A stretch of DNA of 12,610 nucleotides from NCBI GenBank assembly GCA_017883345.1, contig JADGNT010000056.1, positions 1 through 12,610 of the forward strand, written 5' to 3'. The DNA comes from Candidatus Solibacter sp. Lineage in GTDB: Bacteria > Acidobacteriota > Terriglobia > Bryobacterales > Bryobacteraceae. The notes below the pieces were generated by a model. That model was not told the DNA's origin, searched no databases, and worked only from the letters and a program-made list of their open reading frames with translations. The translations under genes and the position numbers were made by a program. The stretch's first letter is position 1. The number at the start of each line of letters is the position of its first letter. Below, piece after piece: positions 1 to 5,737 of the stretch.

Positions 1-16
1 CCTAACGGGGCTTCGA

Positions 17-97
17 ACCGCGCACGCACAAGACTGGCACGACGCGAAGAACTCGGCATCAAGGCGCAGACGCGGGTTGAAAATGTAGAAACTCCAG
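17..97. repeat. 81-bp inverted repeat, left copy
   Basis: Bases 17-97 are the reverse complement of bases 12530-12610, with one mismatch in 81 positions (base 39 against base 12588). The match stops abruptly at base 97, where the open frame of the neighbouring partial gene begins. The left copy is bordered by 16 further bases of window sequence; the right copy runs to the final base. It encodes nothing I recognise. It may be an interspersed repeat family at which assembly broke, or the remains of flanking repeats of a mobile segment. Confidence 0.93.
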
Positions 98-199
98 GCG
101 CCGGAGGAATCCGGCGAGGACGAGGTCGGTTTCCACCGCTGGAGCGACGAACGGAGATCCCACGATGATACCCGCGATCGGGAACTGCCGCGACAGATC

Positions 200-553
200 T
201 TGAAAGAACACGGCATGGGCTCGATCCCCCGAATCGCACGACGCCTCACGATGAGGTGCGGTAGCCAGAACTCAGCGGCCTCCGCGACTGCCTGCCTCTA
301 TCAAAGCGGCGAGTTCGTGCGCTTCGCTCCCGGAATCTACGGACTGTTCGATGAGACCTCCCATGCCGGCCAGGATCCTCAGGCGCGCAAACTGCTATTG
401 AACCGGCGCGCTTGCATCGAGTACATCCTGGCGCGATGGGCGGGCGAACCCGCCGGCGGCTACCCGCTATGGACGCCCGAAATGGAGCTGGATTGGTGCG
501 AATGGGCGGAGTCCCGTGGCCATCGGAAGCGACGAAACGCTGCCATTAAGTGA
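200..553 (+). CDS. Partial protein, HARE-HTH-like winged-helix segment
   Basis: This 117-residue frame starts at a TTG, but the frame is open upstream to base 89 (a TAG lies at 86-88) and contains no ATG before residue 6. It therefore looks like the 3' part of a gene whose 5' end was replaced by the 81-bp repeat ending at 97. Residues about 1-50, ending in ACLYQSGEFVRFAPGIYGL, resemble the last helix and wing of HARE-HTH-type winged-helix domains, where a similar phrase precedes the domain end. The C-terminal half (around GGYPLWTPEMELDWCEWAE) is not one I can name. It is convergent with the ASPIC/UnbV remnant that stops at 566. Function is unknown; it may be a relic and not expressed. The HTH reading is a memory-based resemblance, not an alignment. 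Confidence 0.4.
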   Translation: MKEHGMGSIPRIARRLTMRCGSQNSAASATACLYQSGEFVRFAPGIYGLFDETSHAGQDPQARKLLLNRRACIEYILARWAGEPAGGYPLWTPEMELDWCEWAESRGHRKRRNAAIK

Positions 554-565
554 ACAGAATTGGGA

Positions 566-1078
566 CTAGGGCTGCAATGGCTGTGCGTCCACGATTCCCC
601 GTGCCTTGTCGATGGTCACCAGGCGGTTGGAAGCAACTGCTTTGAAACTCCGACGGATGCCGCTTGGCCAATGCACCTCTACATCGGCGGTTTGCTCGGC
701 GCCGAGGCCAAAGTGCGGGCGCCGGTCGTTCACCGACAGGAAGCCCGCCTGCCCGGTCACCGCCTGGACCTGTTGGCGGCCGCCATAACGGACCAACGCC
801 CGGGCGCCGATCGCGCTCCGGTTGGATTTGGTGGCATTCAGCTTCACCTTGAGCCAGTGGTTGTCCCCTTTGACGTGATTGCGCAGGAGCGAAGGTGGTT
901 CGTTGAGGTTGACGATCAGAATGTCGAGATCGCCATCGTTGTCGAAGTCGCCGAAGGCGCCGCCGCGGCTCGTGTGCGCAGCGCTTACCCCCGGCCCGCC
1001 CTCCTCCAATAGCTCTTCGAACGTGCCGTTACCGAGATTGCGAAACAGCACCCGGGGAGTCCGCTGAGGATATGGCGG
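566..1078 (-). pseudogene. 5'-truncated CRTAC1-type protein with ASPIC/UnbV domain
   Basis: The C-terminal ~165 residues of a secreted VCBS/FG-GAP plus ASPIC/UnbV protein are readable on the minus strand, stopping at TAG 568-566. An FG-GAP-type calcium loop is visible (GDFDNDGDLDILIVN), followed by the usual EPPSLLRN linker. The ASPIC/UnbV region follows (TGQAGFLSVNDRRPHFGLGA, then VEVHWPSGIRR). Complete family members are normally about 500-600 residues with a signal peptide and several repeats; all of that is absent. The frame continues 5' of the first usable start (GTG at 1051) to about 1078, still family-like. A short unrelated stretch then runs to an in-frame TGA at 1102-1100, just inside the 195-bp repeat element. 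The break thus coincides with the element. I regard this as a non-functional fragment. Confidence 0.75.
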
Positions 1079-1082
1079 GAGG

Positions 1083-1277
1083 AGGGCTATGTGGTTGACT
1101 CAGGTAAGCGCTCTGGCATCGGCTGGGTGGGGCGGTCCCCCTGGACCTGGGGCCCCCTCTGGGGACGACGCCCTCGTCCGCCTGCTGGCAGGCCGGCCAA
1201 GGGGCCGGCCGCGGGCGAGGCCGCCCGCCCCACATGGCGCCACAGACGCGGGCTACCTGAGTCAAGCACATAGCCCT
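1083..1277. mobile_element. MITE-like element with 24-bp terminal inverted repeats
   Basis: Bases 1083-1106 pair with 1254-1277 as inverted repeats, 23 of 24 positions matching (mismatch at 1094/1266). The 195-bp interior is extremely GC-rich, contains nested GGGGC/GCCCC-type and GGCCGGCC palindromes, and has no credible coding frame. This is the architecture of a non-autonomous miniature inverted-repeat element. I see no clear target-site duplication in the immediate flanks. It lies precisely between two gene fragments on the minus strand, so it either inserted at a pre-existing junction or took part in the deletion that joined them. No transposase is present in the window. Confidence 0.7.
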
Positions 1278-1600
1278 TTAGCCCGATTAAGCCGGCCGCG
1301 GCGACGCACGGTATCAATCTTGCGCCAAAACGCAGCGGGAGTGGTGGTGACTCGACAACGTGCAGCGCCAGCGGTATCAGTGCCCCGGTGACGATCGTCA
1401 CGCCGAGGATGAAGGAGTTTGCGAAGGCCATACCTAAGGGCGTCAGCGTACGGCCATAAGTGACACCGCCGAGCCCCCAGACGAGACCCCAGCCGTAGGC
1501 CACGACCCAGTGCGAGTACGGCAGTCGAGACGCCTGATCTCAGAAGACACCAGGCACCATCGCGGCCCAGACCAGCCGAACGCGGAGCGTATTCCGCAGG
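1278..1600 (-). pseudogene. Decayed RhaT-like sugar permease fragment
   Basis: The minus strand between two repeat elements encodes hydrophobic sequence resembling a central part of L-rhamnose/H+ symporter RhaT: WVVAYGWGLVWGLGGVTYG, then TLTPLGMAFANSFILG and TIVTGALIPLAL. In the family, a phrase of the type (F/Y)G-WG-(G)-(Y/F)G-T-LG marks this place. Upstream in the same frame is an in-frame TGA (1542-1540), beyond which membrane-like sequence (LVWAAMVPGVF) continues toward about 1600. The N-terminal and C-terminal thirds of a ~340-residue permease are missing. The fragment ends at the 195-bp element on one side and a REP-like palindrome on the other. The family call rests on recalled motifs and is tentative; that this is membrane-protein debris is more secure. 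Confidence 0.42.
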
Positions 1601-1668
1601 GCAAACCGAGGACAGACAGCGAATTTCCGGCAAACTGCGCCGAAAATTCATGTCAGTCCCCGGTTTGC
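1601..1668. repeat. REP-like imperfect palindrome
   Basis: Bases 1601-1631 and 1639-1668 form an imperfect inverted repeat around a 7-base loop. The outer arm carries a core of the type GCAAACCGRGGACNGACA, which strongly resembles the AAACCGGGGACAGAC core of the hairpin at 5306-5430. The two are therefore probably diverged members of one REP-like family. It sits 14 bp beyond the nagA stop and could act as a terminator-like structure for nagA, though it lacks a T-run. Confidence 0.65.
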
Positions 1669-1682
1669 GGCGACGGTCACCG

Positions 1683-2822
1683 TCAGAAGACTCTGACGCC
1701 GGCGATCCAGGCGCCGGCGATCGCGAACTGGTTCGACGGGGTAAAACCCCACTGCACGATGTCGGCCCGCTCGCCGGGGACAAGGCCCTGGCCGCGTCCG
1801 GGGACAAGGCCGGCGCGCGCGGGATTGATGGTGGCCATGCGGATGGCGTCGGCCAGCGACAGGCCGGCGAGGCGCATCAGGTTTTCAACGCCGCGGTGCA
1901 TGTGCAGAGAGCTGCCGGCGAGCCGGTCCGTGCCGGCGAGGACGACGCGGCCGTCTTCGGTGAGATCCACCGGTTGGCCGGCCAGGGAATAGCGGCCGGG
2001 CGCGGCGCCGGCCGGAGTGGCGGCGTCGGTGACGAGCACGCTGCGGCCGACGGTCTTGGCGCGGATGGCGGATTTCAGAAAGGCGGCGCCGAGGTGGATG
2101 CCATCGGCGATGAAACCGGCCATCAGGCGGTCTTCGGCGAGTTGTTCCCAGATGTAGTTGGGGTGGCGGCGGAGGAGTTGGTGGGCGCCGTTGCCGAGGT
2201 GGGTGGAAAGGGTGGCGCCAGAGTCAACGGCGGCGGCGATCTGGCTGGCGGTGGCCTGGGTGTGGCCGATGGAGGCGACCACGCCTTCGGCGGTGATGCG
2301 CTCAATGTACCGCGGGGCTTCGGGCCATTCCGGGGAGAGGGTGACGATGCGTATGCGGCCGCGGGCGGCGTCCTGCCAACGGTAGAACTCGTCGAGATCG
2401 GGCGGACGGACCCATTGGCGGGGATGGGCGCCGCGCGGGCCGTCCTCGGGAGAGATGTGGGGACCTTCGACGTGGAAGCCGTCCATGGCGTGGCCCTCGG
2501 GGATGGACTCCCGGGCGGCCGCGAGATTGCGCAGGCACGCCTGCATGTGGTCACGCGATCCGGTGATCACGGTGGGGTAGAGGCGGGTGACTCCGGTAGC
2601 GAACTGGGCGCGGAGAGAGCGGGCGATGTCTTCGTGGGGAGTACGCGGGTGATTGTAATCGACGCCGGCGAAGCCGTTCACCTGGAGATCGATGAAGCCG
2701 GGGGCGAGGTAGAGATTCGAGGTTTCGGCGGATGGGGTGACGGAGTGGATCGCATCCTGGAACGCGAGTTGGATGGGGAGGCCGGTGAGCGCGCAGGTGC
2801 CGGAACATTGCAGCGGTTCCAT
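1683..2822 (-). CDS. nagA: N-acetylglucosamine-6-phosphate deacetylase
   Basis: This 379-residue cytoplasmic enzyme of the amidohydrolase superfamily should remove acetate from N-acetylglucosamine-6-phosphate, giving glucosamine-6-phosphate for amino-sugar catabolism or cell-wall recycling. Visible family signatures are PGFIDLQVNGFAGVD (residues 41-55), the metal-binding glutamate in HVEGPHISPEDGPRGAH (E119), H187 in SIGHTQA, H208 in STHLGNGAHQ, H243 in IADGIHL and catalytic D266 in LVTDAATPAG. LAGSSLHMHRGVEN (301-314) matches the usual LAGS segment. Length is normal for the family. The ATG start at 2822 is chosen because the product begins just ahead of the short N-terminal beta region and no better start lies upstream. 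It stands alone: no nagB or PTS gene is adjacent, and it is divergent from the sigma-factor gene. A related substrate such as N-acetylgalactosamine-6-phosphate cannot be excluded. Confidence 0.88.
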   Translation of the reverse strand: MEPLQCSGTCALTGLPIQLAFQDAIHSVTPSAETSNLYLAPGFIDLQVNGFAGVDYNHPRTPHEDIARSLRAQFATGVTRLYPTVITGSRDHMQACLRNLAAARESIPEGHAMDGFHVEGPHISPEDGPRGAHPRQWVRPPDLDEFYRWQDAARGRIRIVTLSPEWPEAPRYIERITAEGVVASIGHTQATASQIAAAVDSGATLSTHLGNGAHQLLRRHPNYIWEQLAEDRLMAGFIADGIHLGAAFLKSAIRAKTVGRSVLVTDAATPAGAAPGRYSLAGQPVDLTEDGRVVLAGTDRLAGSSLHMHRGVENLMRLAGLSLADAIRMATINPARAGLVPGRGQGLVPGERADIVQWGFTPSNQFAIAGAWIAGVRVF

Positions 2823-3163
2823 GGTTTATACACCAGTTTGGCACATTGGAAGAGGCGTAAGTGTATGGCACAGCGGGGCGAGAAAGTTGTGCAAAACCAG
2901 AAAATTCCGCTGGCGCGCGGCACGGGACCGCGCTACAAAAGGAGAGTCCATTTGGCTGCGCAGTGGGGATGGCAAATCTCGGGGGAGGTAGTCGTCCCGG
3001 CTGCGCAGTCCTGCTTGGGTATCCCGAACTACCCGCAGCCGCAGACGGCAGCCGCCGTAAGCCCGGACACAAACTTGCCGAATCCGGAAACTTTTTCCGC
3101 TGGGGAGGTGTCTACTCCTTTGCAAGGCGGACTTTTTCCTGATACGTTGAGATCAGGCTGAAT
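2823..3163. promoter_or_regulatory. Divergent intergenic region between nagA and the ECF sigma gene
   Basis: This 341-bp stretch has no credible gene. It must hold the promoters of nagA (leftward) and of the sigma/anti-sigma genes (rightward). One candidate autoregulatory ECF-type promoter is GGAAAC at 3086-3091 followed after 18 bases by GTC at 3110-3112; canonical ECF spacing is 16-17, so this is weak. The GGAAAC overlaps a small perfect palindrome (CGGAAA 3085-3090, TTTCCG 3094-3099). A housekeeping-like alternative is TTGCAA at 3120-3125 with a poor -10 near 3143. GGCTGCGCAG occurs twice (near 2953 and 2999), as a short direct repeat of unknown meaning. Confidence 0.35.
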
Positions 3164-3838
3164 GTGAGGCTCCCAGTGGGCACGTCCATATTCGATTTGA
3201 GCGCCGGACGTACGGCGGAAACGGTGGATGTGGCAGATCTCCACCTGGTAGAATCCTTGCGCGAAGGTTCCGAACGGGCCTACGAGGAGTTGCTGATCCG
3301 CTTCCAGCAGCCGGTTTACGCACTGGCTTTGCGCCTGTTGGACGACCAGAGTGAGGCGTACGACGTGGTCCAGGAAGTATTCTTGAAGGTCTTCCGGAAC
3401 GTGGGCAGCTTCCGCGGTCAAAGCACCCTGAAAACGTGGATCTACCGGATTACGGTGAATGAAGCCCACAACGCGCGCCGCTGGTTTTTCCGGCATCGCC
3501 GGGCGGAAGTGGAGCTGGATAAGAATCCGGAAGAGTCGCGCAATTGGAAGGAGATTATTCCAGATCGCAGCCGTTCTCCTTTTGATGCCGCGTTCGACAG
3601 CGAACAGCACATCATGATTGAGGCGGCGCTGAAGAGAATCAACCCGATCTTCCGGGAAGCCGTGGCGCTGCGAGACATCTCGGACCTGGCTTACGAGGAA
3701 ATCGCGGAAATCCTCGGGGTTTCGTTGGGAACAGTGAAATCCCGTATCCTGCGCGGCCGGGAAGCCCTGCGGGAAGAGCTCGTGGGAAGCCTGAAATCGG
3801 GTTTGGCCCCGCGACTAGTGGCCAAGACGGCAGAGTGA
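3164..3838 (+). CDS. ECF RNA polymerase sigma factor (RpoE/SigW-like)
   Basis: This 224-residue extracytoplasmic-function sigma factor directs RNA polymerase to a stress or envelope regulon. Region 2 spans about residues 37-105: ERAYEELLIRFQQPVYALAL, then DVVQEVFLKVFRNVGSFRG and TLKTWIYRITVNEAHNARR, the standard region 2.1-2.4 signatures. Region 4 spans about 151-203, with IFREAVALRDISDLAYEEIA and the helix-turn-helix ILGVSLGTVKSRILRGREAL. There is no region 3, as expected. The GTG at 3164 is the only sensible start: the overlapping ATG at 3162 runs straight into TGA, and a weak CAGG lies 6-10 bases upstream. The anti-sigma gene follows after 4 bp, so the two are co-transcribed and probably translationally coupled. 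Target genes cannot be deduced from the window beyond likely autoregulation. Confidence 0.92.
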   Translation: MRLPVGTSIFDLSAGRTAETVDVADLHLVESLREGSERAYEELLIRFQQPVYALALRLLDDQSEAYDVVQEVFLKVFRNVGSFRGQSTLKTWIYRITVNEAHNARRWFFRHRRAEVELDKNPEESRNWKEIIPDRSRSPFDAAFDSEQHIMIEAALKRINPIFREAVALRDISDLAYEEIAEILGVSLGTVKSRILRGREALREELVGSLKSGLAPRLVAKTAE

Positions 3839-3842
3839 TGCT

Positions 3843-4559
3843 ATGAGCTGTGAATACGTGCAAAAACGGATCTCCCTTGTGCTGGACTGCAACCTGCCAG
3901 CCGGTGAGCGGGAGGATGTGTTGGCGCACTTGGACGCGTGCGGCAAGTGCGGCGAGCGATTCGAATCCATGCAGTACATGCGCGCCAGTCTGCGCGACAT
4001 GGCACGGCCCCGAGTGCCCGCGGCCCTCTCCACTAAACTCCGGGTCATGGCGTCGCATGAATGCGCCCGGCGCATCGCGCGCAAAAATCTCTCTGCCCGC
4101 CTGGCGCACTGGGTGACGGCTACCCGCCTGGCCTTCGACAACATGATGCGGCCCTTCGCCGTGCCCGTCACCGGCGGCGTGCTGTCGGCGTTCGTGATTT
4201 TCAGCCTGTTGGTCCCCTCGCTCAGTTTCCGGCACAGCCATAGCTATGAACCGCCGTTGGCGGTGGCCGAGAGGGATGTGCAGTGGGGCGATCCGGATGG
4301 CAAGCTATTGGGCGCCACCGCCGATCACGCGCGGCTGCTGCCGGGCAGCTCCCTCATCGACGGCAATGAAGTGTCGCTGACCCTGTTAATTGACGACCGC
4401 GGGCGCGTGCAGGATTACTATCTCTCCGGGGGCGAACTGACGGATGAAATGAAGAGTCTCATCATGTTTTCGCAATTTGCACCGGCCACGGTCAGCGGCC
4501 AACCCGCTTGGGGTCTGAAACAGGTGGTCTTTAGCCGCGGACACCACCTGCGTAGCTAG
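3843..4559 (+). CDS. Transmembrane zinc-finger anti-sigma factor with TonB_C-like tail
   Basis: This 238-residue protein is predicted to hold the preceding sigma factor at the inner membrane. The N-terminus has the zf-HC2 anti-sigma motif: H29-x3-C33-x2-C36 in LAHLDACGKCGERF, with C3 as a further possible zinc ligand. A single hydrophobic segment at about 108-127 (VPVTGGVLSAFVIFSLLVPS) is the transmembrane helix, placing residues 130-238 in the periplasm. Residues 176-231 read like a TonB C-terminal fold: VSLTLLIDDRGRVQDYYLSG, then EMKSLIMFSQFAPATVSGQP and WGLKQVVF, matching the V-x-D-x-G-x-V ... F-x-PA-x-x-G-x-P pattern. That resemblance is my inference. The stop at 4557-4559 is in the same frame as the downstream rsmA start. 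Confidence 0.85.
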   Translation: MSCEYVQKRISLVLDCNLPAGEREDVLAHLDACGKCGERFESMQYMRASLRDMARPRVPAALSTKLRVMASHECARRIARKNLSARLAHWVTATRLAFDNMMRPFAVPVTGGVLSAFVIFSLLVPSLSFRHSHSYEPPLAVAERDVQWGDPDGKLLGATADHARLLPGSSLIDGNEVSLTLLIDDRGRVQDYYLSGGELTDEMKSLIMFSQFAPATVSGQPAWGLKQVVFSRGHHLRS

Positions 4560-4568
4560 CGGCCAACC

Positions 4569-5396
4569 TTGCCGCAAAAGCTCGGGCAACACTTCCTGAC
4601 AAACGCCAGCGTTTTGGAGCGTATTGCGGTTGCTGTCTGCCCCGCCGGCGAAGACCTGGCGATCGAAATCGGACCCGGTCGCGGCGCGCTCACGGAGAAA
4701 CTGCTGCGCAGGGCGGCGCGCGTCGTGGCCATCGAAATCGACGCCACCCTGGTGGAACACCTGCGGATCAGGTTCGCCGGCGAGCCGCGTCTGGAAATCG
4801 TGCATGCCGACGTCCTGGCCACCGATCTTGCCCAATGGGGGCGCGCGCCCATCGCCGGCAACCTGCCCTACTACATCACGTCGCCCATCCTGGCGAAAGC
4901 GGTCCGGCTGGACGTTGCGCGGATCGTGTTCCTGATTCAGAAGGAAGTCGCGGAGCGCCTGATCGCGCAGCCTGGCCACCGCGAGTACGGCTATCTCACT
5001 TTGCAGACCGCGCTGTTCGCCGGCACGCGGCTGCTGTTCGAGGTCAAGCCCGGCTCCTTCCGCCCGCCCCCCCAGGTGGATTCGGCCGTGGTGCTGCTGA
5101 CGCCCCACACGCGTGACCTGGGCGTGGGAGACCGCGAGGGGTTTCTGCGCTTCCTCAGCCAGTGCTTCCGCCAGAAACGCAAGACCCTGCGCAATAATCT
5201 CGCCGGGATCTATGGCAAAGAAGCGATCGATCCATGGCCGGAAGCCGGGTTGCGCGCCGAACAGATCGCGCTGGAACAATTCGCGGAGATGTACCAGCGC
5301 CTGCCAAAACCGGGGACAGACGGAACGTTTTCCAGTTTTCCCAAACGGGGGACAGACGGAACTGTTTCCAGTGTTTCCAGATCTTTCGAGCGATAG
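4569..5396 (+). CDS. rsmA: 16S rRNA (adenine1518-N6/adenine1519-N6)-dimethyltransferase
   Basis: RsmA (KsgA) dimethylates two adjacent adenines in the 3'-terminal helix of 16S rRNA using S-adenosylmethionine, a late step in small-subunit maturation. The N-terminal KLGQHFL (4-10) is the family opening. SAM motif I is E33IGPGRGALTEKLL, the acidic E57 follows in VVAIEID, D81 lies in HADVL, motif IV is N98LPYYITSPI and FRPPPQVDSAVV (165-176) is typical. The TTG at 4569 must be the start: the frame is closed by the anti-sigma stop 9 bp upstream and no ATG/GTG lies before the conserved motif. No strong ribosome-binding site is seen, suggesting coupling to the anti-sigma gene. The normal C-terminus ends near residue 246; residues 247-275 (from KPGTDGTFSS onward) are encoded by a REP-like repeat and are not ancestral. 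Confidence 0.92.
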   Translation: MPQKLGQHFLTNASVLERIAVAVCPAGEDLAIEIGPGRGALTEKLLRRAARVVAIEIDATLVEHLRIRFAGEPRLEIVHADVLATDLAQWGRAPIAGNLPYYITSPILAKAVRLDVARIVFLIQKEVAERLIAQPGHREYGYLTLQTALFAGTRLLFEVKPGSFRPPPQVDSAVVLLTPHTRDLGVGDREGFLRFLSQCFRQKRKTLRNNLAGIYGKEAIDPWPEAGLRAEQIALEQFAEMYQRLPKPGTDGTFSSFPKRGTDGTVSSVSRSFER

Positions 5397-5430
5397 AAAA
5401 CCGGAAAACGTTCCGTCTGTCCCCGGTTTT
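5306..5430. repeat. REP-like long hairpin between rsmA and ppa remnant
   Basis: Bases 5306-5333 and 5403-5430 are perfect inverted repeats of 28 bp. After one mismatch the pairing continues 6 bp inward, to 5340/5396. A second, slightly diverged direct copy of the left arm begins near 5342 (AAACGGGGGACAGACGGAAC). The core AAACCGGGGACAGAC is shared with the palindrome at 1601-1668. The element encodes the last ~29 codons and stop of rsmA, and its right edge overlaps the ppa stop codon (5431-5429). In the RNA it would form a strong hairpin between convergent genes, so it could act as a bidirectional terminator. No REP-associated transposase is present here. Confidence 0.88.
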
Positions 5431-5730
5431 AGGCCACTGTTTCGGGGTGCGCTTCCAGGTACCGCTCGCGCGACCGGCGGATGACTTCCCGCGCCTCCCG
5501 CGGGCCCTTCCACCCCTTCATCTCAGTGCGCTTGCCTTCCAGCTCTTTGTAGATCGCGAAGAAGTGCTCGATCTCGCGCAGGTTGTGCGCGAACACCTGG
5601 TCGATGGTGTGGATCTGGTCGAAGCGCGGATTGTGATTTCGTACTGGTTGGCGGAGTTCTTCGGGATCTCCACGATCATGCGGACAATCTCGGGGCAGTC
5701 TTTGCCGGGGTCGATATCGTAAAGGCTCAT
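5429..5730 (-). pseudogene. ppa: Inorganic pyrophosphatase with internal deletion
   Basis: Soluble family I pyrophosphatase hydrolyses PPi to phosphate. Starting at ATG 5730, the N-terminus is plain: MSLYDIDPGKDCPEIVRMIV, then EIPKNSANQYE. Immediately after, a different frame gives a typical C-terminus: NPRFDQIHTIDQVFAHNLRE, IEHFFAIYKELEGKRTEMKG, then WKGPREAREVIRRSRERYLE to TAA at 5431-5429. In intact enzymes of about 175-180 residues these parts are separated by roughly 80-90 residues. That missing block carries the YSPLHYPGDYG and DGDPLDVLV motifs with the metal-binding aspartates. All catalytic residues of the core are absent, and the two halves are out of frame (302 bp in total). The junction lies near 5632-5643. 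It starts 7 bp after the gntP stop, as if formerly last in that operon. Either a real deletion or an assembly collapse would explain it. Confidence 0.85.
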
Positions 5731-5737
5731 GCTCCAG

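Noticed and set aside
1650..3161. 503-codon open frame on the plus strand
   Set aside because: Antisense to nagA, which has full family motifs. The frame is Gly/Ala/Val/Asp/Glu-rich as expected for the GC-rich complement and then runs through intergenic sequence.
4386..5513. 375-codon minus frame across rsmA
   Set aside because: Shadow of rsmA extended by the REP-like repeat; no recognisable protein family.
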